Positions 1 through 6,339 of a stretch of 7,916 bases of DNA are shown here, piece by piece (positions within the stretch are counted from its first letter, which is position 1; each line of letters opens with the position of its first letter). The notes under the pieces were generated by a model. That model was not told where the DNA came from and ran no database searches. It worked only from the letters and a program-made list of their open reading frames with translations. Made by a program: the position numbers and the translations under genes. This DNA comes from Pseudomonadota bacterium (GTDB lineage: Bacteria; Pseudomonadota; Gammaproteobacteria; Halothiobacillales; Halothiobacillaceae). The DNA is taken from assembly GCA_021795795.1 (NCBI GenBank), contig JAJYPA010000374.1, positions 1 through 7,916 of the forward strand, read 5' to 3'.

Positions 1-120
1 CTGGGGGCGCTGGAAGACCAGTTGGTCGCCGGCCTTCGCGCCCTTGAGGCGGACCATGCGCGGGTGAAATCCATCGCCGGATGGGAGTACATAATTAACT
101 CTATTTCTAATGCGATTTAG
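1..120 (+). other. Unidentified coding fragment ending at TAG, fused to glucosidase remnant
   Basis: The first frame is open from base 1 to a TAG at 118-120 and gives about 39 residues, including a motif GWEYIINSISNAI at the end. These residues do not resemble the glucosidase segment that should precede the family sequence starting at about base 124, so they belong to something else: another gene, a mobile-element end, or scrambled sequence. The minus strand of this stretch is also open, with residues such as GFHPRMVRLKGAK, so the true coding strand is uncertain. Base composition changes at about 88-123, where the DNA becomes AT-rich. I do not recognise the product. Confidence 0.3.
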
Positions 121-122
121 AA
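105..122. repeat. Small inverted repeat at the gene junction
   Basis: TTCTAA (105-110) and TTAGAA (117-122) are perfect inverted copies around the six-base centre TGCGAT. The repeat sits inside an AT-rich patch and lies on the point where glucosidase-like sequence begins. It could be a scar of recombination or the end of a mobile element. A six-base arm can also arise by chance, so its meaning is open. Confidence 0.4.
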
Positions 123-1305
123 TAAGACCGAGCGCGATGCCAACGCCGGTGCCGGCGACCTGGACTTCCTCGAACGCGAACTGCACAAGCTGTTGCTCAA
201 CTTCACTTGGTGGGTCAACCGCAAGGATGCCGATGATCACAACATCTTCCAGGGCGGTTTTCTTGGGCTGGATAACATCGGAGTGTTTGATCGCAGTGCC
301 CCGCTGCCCACCGGTGGCTATATTAATCAGGCCGATGGTACCAGCTGGATGGCGATGTATTCCCTCAACCTGATGCGCATCGCGCTGGAACTTGCCCAGC
401 ACAACCACACCTATGAGGACATGGCCACCAAGTTTTTCGAGCACTTTCTGTATATCGCCCAGGCGATGAACAACATTGGTGACCAGGGCGTTGGACTGTG
501 GGACGAGGAGGACCAGTTTTTCTATGATGTGTTACGCACCCCGGATAGCCAGATGATGCCGCTCAAGGTGCGCTCCATGGTCGGACTAATCCCGCTTTAT
601 GCGGTGGAGATTCTGGAGCCAGAGCTGCTCGAACGCGTACCGGATTTCAAGCGGCGGCTGGAATGGTTTATGAAAAATCGTCCGGAACTGGCCGATCTTG
701 TCTCCCACTGGCAGGAGCCTGGCCGGGGCAACCGCCGCCTGCTCTCGCTGTTGCGCGGCCACCGCATGAAACGGCTGTTGCGGCGCATGCTGGACGAGTC
801 AGAATTTCTCTCCGACTACGGTATACGCTCGCTCTCCCGCGCCCACAGGGACCTGCCCTATGTCTTTTACTGCATAGATTATCCAATGAGCGTCAGCTAC
901 CAGCCGGCGGAATCGGAATCGGCCGTGTTCGGCGGCAACTCCAATTGGCGCGGCCCCCTCTGGTTCCCGGTCAACTATCTCCTGGTTACCTCGCTACGCC
1001 GATTTGCCGAGTTTTACGGCGACGAGTTCAAGGTTGAGTGCCCGACCGGTTCCGGCCAGTATCTCTCCATCCATCAAGTCGCCGATGAACTGGCGCTACG
1101 CCTCACCCGCCTGTTTCGACGTGACGCCGAAGGCCAGCGCCCCGTCTATGGCGATCAGGCCAAATTTCAAAACGACCCCCACTTCCGGGACTACATCCTG
1201 TTCCATGAATATTTCCATGGCGATAGTGGACGCGGCTTGGGAGCCTCACATCAAACAGGCTGGAGCGGATTGGTAGCCAAATTGCTCCAGCCCCGCAGGC
1301 AGTAA
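121..1305 (+). pseudogene. Truncated GH63/MGH1-like glucosidase (C-terminal part)
   Basis: The open frame gives about 394 residues that match the C-terminal part of large bacterial glucosidases of the GH63/MGH1-like (alpha/alpha toroid) type, which are commonly over 800 residues long. Visible blocks are [28 protein letters not shown] near 253-297, [15 protein letters not shown] from about 934, and [19 protein letters not shown] at 1207-1263. The N-terminal half is absent, because a TAG at 118-120 and unrelated residues lie directly upstream. No ATG with a ribosome binding site opens the frame; the first usable start is a TTG at 193, already inside the conserved region. The remaining frame has no stop or shift, so the loss looks recent. 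Family membership is clear. The substrate, probably an alpha-glucoside, cannot be told, and the product is probably not functional. Confidence 0.75.
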
Positions 1306-1347
1306 CCGCAGGCCCGGCCAGCACATCAATGAAGGAACCAAAAGGTC

Positions 1348-2709
1348 ATGGATCACTCATCAAGCCAGGGGGTAAGCCAGCGATGTACCCCGCCACTTCC
1401 CGCTGCGCTGGCAGTCCGTGCAGGCCAGCCGCGCATACTTATCATCGGCGGCGGTTTCGCCGGGGCCACCCTGGCGCGCAAGCTAGAGCGGCGTTTGCCG
1501 TATGCTGACATCACCCTGCTGTCGCAGGAGAACTACATCACCTACAGTCCCTTGCTGCCGGAGGTGGTGGGGGCATCCGTCCTGCCCAGTCATGTGGTTG
1601 CACCGCTGCGGCAGATGGTCAGACATGCACGTGTGCGTACTGTGCGCGTCACCCGCATCGACCTGGCGGCGAAACAAGTACATTATGACGGCGAGGGTCG
1701 CGGTGTCTTCGAATACGACCACCTGGTGCTAGCCTACGGTACCCAAGCCAATTTGGAATTGACGCCCGGCATGGCGCGCCATGCCCTGCCACTGAAATCC
1801 GTGGGCGATGCATTGTTTCTGCGCAATCGCATCATTGCCCATCTGGAACAGGCCGAACTGGCTGACAATGAAGTGGCGCGCACCTGGTTCACTACCTTTG
1901 TCGTGGTTGGCGGTGGTTTTTCCGGTGTTGAAGTGGCCGGAGAAATCAGCGATTTTCTTCACGCCAGCAGGGCCTATTACGCATGCCTGGAACGCAAGCC
2001 ACGGGTCGTGCTGATCCACAGCGGCAACCATTTGCTGCCGGAATTGCCCGAGGTGCTGGGGCGCTTCGCCGAGCGCACCCTGCTAAAACGCGGCGTAGAA
2101 GTTCTCCTCAACATGCGCACCAAAGCGGTGGACGAACGCCGCGTCATACTGAACAACGCTGAGCAGATAGTCACTGGCAACGTGATTTGCACTATCGGCA
2201 CCCGCGCAAACAGGCTCACCGAAGGACTGTCTGTCGAGACACTGCGCGACCGCATCGTCACTAACCCGGACATGTCAGTCCCCGGTTATCCCGGCGTGTG
2301 GGCGCTGGGCGATTGCGCCGCGGTACCCAATGCGCGCGATGGAGCGATCTCGTCGCCGACTGCGCAGTTCGCTTTGCGTCAGGCACGGCAGTTGTCTGGC
2401 AACTTGGCGTTGTCATTGCAGCAGCGCACAACGCGCGCGTTTAACTTCAAACCCAAGGGGGTCATGAGCGCCATCGGACACAACCGCGCTGTAGCGTCGG
2501 TGTTCGGTGTCAATCTGGCGGGATTTCCAGCCTGGCTGTTGTGGCGCGGTTTTTATCTGCTGAATGTACCGACCTTGGCGCGTAAGGCACGACTGTTTCT
2601 GGAGTGGAACTGGGCCATGTTTTTTCCGCCGGACACTTCGCATTTGCGTTTCACCCGCACCGAGCGTCAGGACGTCGCAAGCGGCACACACCCGGATGAA
2701 ACGGAATGA
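1348..2709 (+). CDS. Type II NADH:quinone oxidoreductase-like FAD protein
   Basis: This 453-residue flavoprotein belongs to the NDH-2 group of pyridine nucleotide-disulfide oxidoreductases. These bind peripherally to the inner membrane and pass electrons from NAD(P)H to quinone without pumping protons. The FAD-binding Rossmann motif IIGGGFAGA lies at residues 32-40, after an unusual leader of about 28 residues. The NAD(P)H-binding motif VVVGGGFSGVEVAGE lies at 185-199, and the second FAD motif ALGDCAAVP is near 319-327. The C-terminal stretch from residue 392 (GFPAWLLWRGFYLLNVP) is hydrophobic and aromatic, as in the membrane-anchoring tail of the family. The length is normal. The ATG at 1348 follows purine-rich GAAGGA and AAAGG; an internal start nearer the Rossmann fold is possible. 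It lies 42 bases after the glucosidase remnant. A sulfide:quinone oxidoreductase is less likely, because the catalytic cysteines of that family are not evident. Confidence 0.88.
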   Translation: MDHSSSQGVSQRCTPPLPAALAVRAGQPRILIIGGGFAGATLARKLERRLPYADITLLSQENYITYSPLLPEVVGASVLPSHVVAPLRQMVRHARVRTVRVTRIDLAAKQVHYDGEGRGVFEYDHLVLAYGTQANLELTPGMARHALPLKSVGDALFLRNRIIAHLEQAELADNEVARTWFTTFVVVGGGFSGVEVAGEISDFLHASRAYYACLERKPRVVLIHSGNHLLPELPEVLGRFAERTLLKRGVEVLLNMRTKAVDERRVILNNAEQIVTGNVICTIGTRANRLTEGLSVETLRDRIVTNPDMSVPGYPGVWALGDCAAVPNARDGAISSPTAQFALRQARQLSGNLALSLQQRTTRAFNFKPKGVMSAIGHNRAVASVFGVNLAGFPAWLLWRGFYLLNVPTLARKARLFLEWNWAMFFPPDTSHLRFTRTERQDVASGTHPDETE

Positions 2710-2766
2710 GCGCCGTCTTGCATTCACAGTGCTTCCTCATCTGTGTCCAGAAAAGAAGATGGGTTC

Positions 2767-2886
2767 ATGACCAAAATTGCGAATTTCCCGATGTCACCAT
2801 ACCCCATCGACGGACTGGGATCTCTGGCTCGTTTAGTGCGCGAGCCAGGTGTAATAAAAACCATCGCTCGACGACTAAAGGGATGA
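2767..2886 (+). CDS. Possible 39-residue basic small protein or leader peptide
   Basis: A short frame in the spacer before the degenerate bufA starts at ATG 2767 and ends at TGA 2884-2886. The predicted peptide begins MTKIANFPMSPYPIDGLG. It ends in a basic, possibly amphipathic tail with five Arg/Lys in its last 15 residues, has no cysteine and has no signal peptide. The ribosome binding site is weak (GATGGG close to the ATG). A hairpin lies within the frame, so this could be a leader ORF, a decayed gene end, or chance. I do not recognise it. Confidence 0.22.
   Translation: MTKIANFPMSPYPIDGLGSLARLVREPGVIKTIARRLKG
2824..2848. repeat. Hairpin between the flavoprotein gene and the bufferin locus
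   Basis: CTGGCTCG (2824-2831) and CGAGCCAG (2841-2848) form a perfect 8-bp stem around a nine-base loop. There is no T-run after it on the + strand (GTGTAATAAAAACC follows), so it is not a classic intrinsic terminator. It could slow readthrough from the flavoprotein gene or act as an mRNA element ahead of the bufferin genes. Confidence 0.45.
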
Positions 2887-2924
2887 GGACCTAACCCATT
2901 CACTCTGATTGAGGAGAGACCGAC

Positions 2925-3205
2925 ATGATCACAGACGTCAGAAAAAACACCATTTCCCGAAGTGCCGCCACGATTGCGTGGTCGCGGTCATGGGCGTCGC
3001 CGGACTAGTCATGACACCCCAGGCAGACGCGGCATCCTGGGTAAAGTGCTATGGCGTTGCGCGGGCTCACATGAACGATTGCGCGACGACTACCCACTCC
3101 TAAGCCGGCCAATTCATTCACAATGGTGGCAAATATTCTTTTTTATACCTGCCATCCGGGCTGTGCCAAAAGATCTTCGGCGGCAGTCTGGTGCCCGGTA
3201 AGTAG
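2925..3205 (+). pseudogene. bufA: Degenerate bufferin precursor (BufA1, DUF2282)
   Basis: This is a decayed paralogue of the bufferin precursor downstream. It starts at ATG 2925 with a good GAGGAG site (2911-2916). The first frame reads [18 protein letters not shown] and soon stops. One missing base at about 2975-2982 moves the rest of the signal peptide ([18 protein letters not shown]) into another frame. That frame continues with [15 protein letters not shown], then HS, a TAA at 3101-3103, AG, and finally [18 protein letters not shown] and a TAG at 3203-3205. It aligns without gaps to the intact copy over the whole mature part. The TAA stands where DUF2282 proteins have the third cysteine of their HSCAG motif. 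The residues just after the stop ([11 protein letters not shown]) are also poorly conserved, which fits relaxed selection. TAA is not a recoding codon, so a full product is unlikely. Confidence 0.82.
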
Positions 3206-3216
3206 AGGGTCTTCCC

Positions 3217-3687
3217 ATGGCTGTTCGCTTGTCCTACATCGGATGGACGAGGTATCTGCACGTCTGGTCGATGCCAGTCAGCATCTTTCATGGTCGGCTG
3301 CACTGGCCGCTCGGTTGTGGATGGCGCCGATCTTCTGGAATGTGGGCATGGTGAAGCTCCAGAGCCTGAGTTCGACCATCGCGCTCCTTCGGTACATGTA
3401 TCACGTTCCCCTACTGCCGCCGGTATGGGCAGCATACTTGGGTACGGGTATCGAGGGTATCGAACTGGTCTTTCCGGTGTTGCTGGTTTTGGGATTGGCT
3501 GGGCGCTTCGCTGCCGCTTTTTTTTGTCTACAACATAGTGACCATCATATCCTATCCGCAGATGGGTATGGCCGGCATACTGGATCAAGTACCCTGGGGG
3601 ATCTTTCTCTTGTACCTGACAGTTTATGGACCCGGAGTACTGTCAGTAGATGCCATTCTCCAGAAATTCCTGCACAAAGCCGGGTAG
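3217..3687 (+). pseudogene. DoxX-family membrane protein with frameshifts
   Basis: This is a four-helix DoxX-type inner-membrane protein, a usual member of bufferin operons with an unproven, probably quinone- or redox-linked role. The core frame contains LAARLWMAPIFWNVGMVKLQ, RYMYHVPLLPP and the helix LVFPVLLVLGLAGRFAA. At the eight-T run 3518-3525 the homology jumps by one base into VYNIVTIISYPQM and on to LLYLTVYGPGVLSVDAI, ending at TAG 3685-3687; removing one T restores the frame. The 5' end is also uncertain. ATG 3217 has a good AGAGG site and encodes a plausible start (MAVRLSYIGWTRYLH), but joining it to the core needs one extra base near 3262. ATG 3243 is in frame with the core but has no ribosome binding site. 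The gene begins 11 bases after the bufA remnant. It may be a true pseudogene, a slippage-controlled gene, or carry sequencing errors. Confidence 0.75.
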
Positions 3688-3703
3688 GTGATCTCTTTCT
3701 ACC

Positions 3704-3723
3704 GCCTGGGCCTGCGCCCAGGC
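3704..3723. promoter_or_regulatory. GC-rich hairpin in the bufA leader
   Basis: GCCTGGGC (3704-3711) and GCCCAGGC (3716-3723) make a perfect 8-bp stem closed by the four-base loop CTGC. It lies 16 bases after the doxX stop and 44 bases before bufA. No T-run follows. Possible roles are a weak terminator between doxX and bufA, or a 5' stabilising structure on a processed bufA mRNA. The structure is clear, but its role is inferred. Confidence 0.5.
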
Positions 3724-3733
3724 TTGGTGGGAA

Positions 3734-3743
3734 ACCACGTGGT
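3734..3743. repeat. Ten-base perfect palindrome upstream of bufA
   Basis: ACCACGTGGT is perfectly self-complementary and sits 10 bases before the bufA ribosome binding site (AAGGAG, 3754-3759). It could be a dimeric regulator's operator or part of a local RNA fold, since GTGG-GAAA-CCAC also pairs here. Only one copy was seen, so the function is unknown. Confidence 0.3.
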
Positions 3744-3767
3744 AACAACTGAAAAGGAGTAGTGCAA

Positions 3768-4052
3768 ATGGAACAGAAAATGAACGACCGTAACCGTGTA
3801 CTTCGGCAGGCCGCTTTGGCCGGGGCTCTGGCGCTTGCCGGTGCAGGATTTGCCGGTACCGCTTGGGCCGGCCTGCCGCCAGGCTATGTGAAGTGTTATG
3901 GAATCGCCAAGGCGCATCAGAATCAGTGTAGGTCCATTGGGGGTATCACCCGCGGTTCGGCCACCACCAACGGCAATCCCGATGCCTGGCTCGGTATGCC
4001 CAAGGGGGTGTGCACGAAAATCGTGGGTGGTAGTCTGACCCCTGGCAAGTAA
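3768..4052 (+). CDS. bufA: Bufferin precursor peptide, DUF2282 (BufA1)
   Basis: This is a 94-residue precursor of a bufferin, a RiPP that is modified by BufB/BufC, exported, and known in the family to bind copper. ATG 3768 was chosen because AAGGAG (3754-3759) is eight bases away; the GTG at 3762 is too close to that site. Residues 1-34 form a signal peptide with a basic start, an Ala/Leu/Gly-rich core and an AWA cleavage site. The mature part carries VKCYGIAKAHQNQC (Cys43, Cys54) and GVCTKIVGGSLTPGK (Cys82). DUF2282 members normally have a fourth cysteine in an HSCAG-type motif; here the aligned residue is Thr61 within GGITRGSAT. If, as reported for the family, the two central cysteines become thiooxazoles, only one could form here. 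The modifying genes bufB and bufC follow directly. Confidence 0.9.
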   Translation: MEQKMNDRNRVLRQAALAGALALAGAGFAGTAWAGLPPGYVKCYGIAKAHQNQCRSIGGITRGSATTNGNPDAWLGMPKGVCTKIVGGSLTPGK

Positions 4053-4057
4053 GTTGC

Positions 4058-4147
4058 GCTCGGGTCCGGGGTTCGCCCCGAGCCTGCCTGAATCTTATCA
4101 GGACCTTTCCCCATGCCCCGCGCGGGGAAATGCCTTGGCCCAAGGAG
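4058..4147 (+). promoter_or_regulatory. Folded bufA-bufB spacer with hairpins reaching the bufB RBS
   Basis: Almost the whole 103-base spacer can fold. The first element is GCTCGGG (4058-4064) with CCCGAGC (4077-4083), or alternatively CGGGG-TTCG-CCCCG (4067-4080). The second is CCTGA (4087-4091) with TCAGG (4098-4102). The third is TTTCCCC (4106-4112) with GGGGAAA (4124-4130), or the palindrome CCCCGCGCGGGG (4116-4127). The last is CCTTGG (4133-4138) facing CCAAGG (4140-4145), which includes most of the bufB ribosome binding site AAGGAG (4142-4147). No T-run marks a full terminator. The likely effect is more precursor than enzyme, by partial termination, mRNA 3'-end protection of bufA, or reduced bufB translation. 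Confidence 0.5.
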
Positions 4148-4155
4148 AAAACCGC

Positions 4156-5040
4156 ATGCTGGACACTCTGGAAATTTATACAGCCGTTCCTGACTCACGA
4201 AGAGTAGACGCCATCCCCGCCGCTGCGGGTATCGGCTTGCGCGCAGCGCACTACGACGAGCTGTTGGCGACCGTACCACAAGTCGCTTGGGTGGAAGTAC
4301 ACAGTGAAAACCTCTTCGCCGCCGGTGGCAAGGTTCATCGCGTCATGGAGCAGGTGCGTCGGGACTACCCCCTGAGCCTGCATGGCGTGGGCCTTTCTCT
4401 GGGGAGTGCGGACCCTCTCCATCCCGAGCATTTGCGGCAGATCAAGCGGGTGGTAGAGCGCTACGGACCGGGGCTGGTCTCGGAACATCTGTGTTGGATT
4501 TCGGTCGGGGGAAGGTACCTTCACGACCTCTTCCCACTGCGCGGAACGGAGGTCATGCTGAGGCATCTGGTCCCTCGTATCCTGCAGGTGCAAGAAGTCC
4601 TCGGGCGCCAGATTCTGATCGAGAACGTTTCTGCCTACCTGCGTTTTGCCGGCGATGCCCTGCCAGAATGGGCCATGCTCAATGCACTAGTGGAGAAAAC
4701 CGGCTGCGGGTTGCTCCTAGATATCAACAACCTCTTTGTCAGCAGCCGCAACCAACATTTCGATCCCTTTGTCTACCTAGCCAATCTTCGCCGCGATGCG
4801 GTGCAGGAAATTCATCTGGCCGGATTTTCGGTGGAGGAAGTAGAAGGTACGACGCTGCTCATCGACACCCATAGCTGTCCCGTGTGGCCGGAGGTCTGGG
4901 ATTTGTATGCCCGCTCCTTGCGCATGTTCGATCACCGGGTGCCCACCCTTATCGAGTGGGACAGCGACTTGCCAACCCTCGACACCCTGTTGGGCGAAGC
5001 GGCTCAGGCACAAAGCCTGTTGGAGAAAACCCATGGATGA
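4156..5040 (+). CDS. bufB: BufB, DUF692 multinuclear iron oxidase (MNIO) of bufferin maturation
   Basis: This 294-residue TIM-barrel enzyme belongs to the DUF692/MbnB-like multinuclear non-haem iron oxidases. Bufferin BufB oxidises precursor cysteines to 5-thiooxazoles in the cytoplasm, using O2 and a partner protein. ATG 4156 follows AAGGAG at eight bases, and the family sequence starts soon after (AGIGLRAAHYDELL). Probable iron-ligand motifs appear in order: EVHSENLF (47-54), LSLHGVGLSLGS (73-84, His76), VSEHLCW (108-114, Glu110 and His111), IENVSAYL (155-162, Asn157), LDINN (188-192, Asp189), EIHLAGF (218-224, His220), IDTH (236-239), and IEWDSDLP (266-273, Glu267). All expected motifs are present and the length is normal, so the enzyme should be active. 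It overlaps bufC by eight bases. The folded spacer upstream may lower its expression relative to bufA. Confidence 0.94.
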   Translation: MLDTLEIYTAVPDSRRVDAIPAAAGIGLRAAHYDELLATVPQVAWVEVHSENLFAAGGKVHRVMEQVRRDYPLSLHGVGLSLGSADPLHPEHLRQIKRVVERYGPGLVSEHLCWISVGGRYLHDLFPLRGTEVMLRHLVPRILQVQEVLGRQILIENVSAYLRFAGDALPEWAMLNALVEKTGCGLLLDINNLFVSSRNQHFDPFVYLANLRRDAVQEIHLAGFSVEEVEGTTLLIDTHSCPVWPEVWDLYARSLRMFDHRVPTLIEWDSDLPTLDTLLGEAAQAQSLLEKTHG

Positions 5041-5746
5041 GATCCGACAATGGCAGGAGGCTTTTTGCACTGCCTTGCTCTCCACCGCCGAAGGGGCGGT
5101 ACTGCCGGGTCTCGCCGGTCCCATTCCTGCTTCGGTATCCACGGCGATCTATCGCAACAATATCCTGGAGGGGTTTCGGCTAGCTCTGGCGGATATCTAC
5201 CGAATCGTGGAAACGCTGATTGGTGAGGATTGTTTTCGTGCCCTCGGTTACGAGTACGTGCGTGGCCATCCCTCGCTTTGCGGGGACCGCAATGCCTACG
5301 GTGGAGAGTTGCCCGATTGGTTGCTGACCCATCCTCTAGCCCGGTCGGTACCCTACTTGCCCGACGTAGCACGCCTCGAGTGGGCGCAGCACGCGGCCTA
5401 TCAAGCGGCGGAGGGGTTTGCTGAAACTGGGCTGCACCATTCCCTGCAACTCGTGGAATCGGGTCACCCCATTTTTTCCATCTGGGCGTTTTGTCAGTAT
5501 CCCGAAAACGCAGAGGCTCTCGACCTGGACCGTCTAATGGGAGAGAGCGTACTGGTGGCGAGACCGCAGGAAGAGGTGCTGATGCGCGCCCTGGAACCGG
5601 CAGAGGCGCTGTGGTATCGGTCACTCCTTTCTGGAGTGAGTCTCAAGGAGGCCACTGCCCTGGCACAAAATCGCGAGCCCGGAATACACGTGCGTGGATT
5701 TTTGGAAACCGCACGGGTCGCAGGGCTGTTGGTGGAATGGCAATGA
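5033..5746 (+). CDS. bufC: BufC, DUF2063 partner protein of BufB
   Basis: This 237-residue protein is of the DUF2063 (MbnC-like) family, the partner that presents the precursor peptide to the DUF692 oxidase. The N-terminal helical domain contains YRNN at 40-43 followed by ILEGFRLALADIYRIVETLIG, and the family signature VPYLPDVARLEWAQ lies at 106-119. A C-terminal domain follows that is likely to bind the substrate peptide. ATG 5033 has a GGAG site (5022-5025) seven bases upstream and overlaps the end of bufB by eight bases, which suggests translational coupling and equal amounts of the two proteins. The stop codon overlaps the sigma factor start (ATGA). Length and motifs are normal for the family. 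Confidence 0.92.
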   Translation: MDEIRQWQEAFCTALLSTAEGAVLPGLAGPIPASVSTAIYRNNILEGFRLALADIYRIVETLIGEDCFRALGYEYVRGHPSLCGDRNAYGGELPDWLLTHPLARSVPYLPDVARLEWAQHAAYQAAEGFAETGLHHSLQLVESGHPIFSIWAFCQYPENAEALDLDRLMGESVLVARPQEEVLMRALEPAEALWYRSLLSGVSLKEATALAQNREPGIHVRGFLETARVAGLLVEWQ

Positions 5747-6339
5747 CGGAGAACCTAGCGGAACGCTGTTCCCCAGACCAGTGGGTGGATGTCTATGGCG
5801 ACGCCCTGTTTCGTCATGCGCTGTTTCGCCTGAATGGCAATCGTGCCCTGGCGGAAGATCTGGTGCAGGAAACCTTGCTTGCCGCCTGGCTGGGTCGAGA
5901 GAACTATGCAGGGGCGGCAAGGGAAAAGACCTGGATGTTCGGTATCCTGGAGCACAAGCTATTGGATCATTTTCGCCAGCAACAGCGGCATCCCCAGGTT
6001 TCTTTCCCGGAGGGTGAGAACGACGAAGACGAAATGGAACTACTACTTTTTCGCACTGATGGTCGCTGGGCGCTGCGACCGGGAAATTGGGGCAGAAATC
6101 CGGAAAAACTAGCGGAAGATCGAAATCTCCGGGAGGCTCTACAACGTTGCGTGGCAGATTTGCCCGAGGCACAGCGCATGGCGTTCGTGCATCGAGAATG
6201 GTTGGGCGAGGATACCGCCTACTGTGCCAAGCAGCTTTTGACGAGCGTCAACCACTTGGCCGTCTTGTTGCACCGGGCACGGCTGCGCATCGCCCGTTGC
6301 CTCGAGGCACTGTTTCCGCAGGGAGAGGCGCAGCCGTGA
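5743..6339 (+). CDS. ECF-type sigma-70 family RNA polymerase sigma factor
   Basis: This 198-residue sigma factor has region 2 and region 4. Region 2 spans about residues 14-82, with NRALAEDLVQETLLAAW typical of region 2.2 and KTWMFGILEHKLLDHFRQ of regions 2.3-2.4. Region 4 spans about 128-190, with LPEAQRMAFVHREW and LLHRARLRIARCLEALF. Between them is a linker of about 45 residues, acidic at first (GENDEDEME) and then carrying GRWALRPGNWGRNPEKL. That WR.P..W-type linker and a small zinc anti-sigma partner are features of a proteobacterial ECF subgroup (TIGR02943-like, from memory). ATG 5743 overlaps the bufC stop as ATGA and has GGTGG seven bases upstream; an in-frame ATG at 5737 is possible. 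The gene lies inside the bufferin operon. This recalls the SigF-controlled gig (bufferin) genes of Caulobacter and suggests that it drives its own operon. Confidence 0.9.
   Translation: MTENLAERCSPDQWVDVYGDALFRHALFRLNGNRALAEDLVQETLLAAWLGRENYAGAAREKTWMFGILEHKLLDHFRQQQRHPQVSFPEGENDEDEMELLLFRTDGRWALRPGNWGRNPEKLAEDRNLREALQRCVADLPEAQRMAFVHREWLGEDTAYCAKQLLTSVNHLAVLLHRARLRIARCLEALFPQGEAQP

Noticed and set aside
100..127. Resemblance of the inverted repeat to a XerC/XerD (dif-like) site: arms around a six-base centre ending TAA and starting TTA
   Set aside because: The outer arm bases match the known dif consensus poorly, so this is probably chance.
2850..2875. Possible ECF-type promoter (GTAATA-like -35 and CGAC-like -10) before the degenerate bufA
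   Set aside because: The boxes match only loosely, the spacing depends on the register chosen, and no second copy of the motif was found to support it.
3101..3103. Recoding (selenocysteine-like) of the stop at the third cysteine of the degenerate bufA
   Set aside because: The codon is TAA, not TGA, and the same copy also has a signal-peptide frameshift, so decay is the simpler reading.
3118..3588. Long minus-strand open frame of 156 codons across doxX
   Set aside because: It is antisense to clear DoxX homology, has no family-like motif, and looks like a shadow of the + strand gene.
5004..5624. Minus-strand open frame of 206 codons across bufC
   Set aside because: The + strand frame is plainly BufC. 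The antisense product is rich in Pro and Arg, as expected of a shadow frame in GC-rich DNA.
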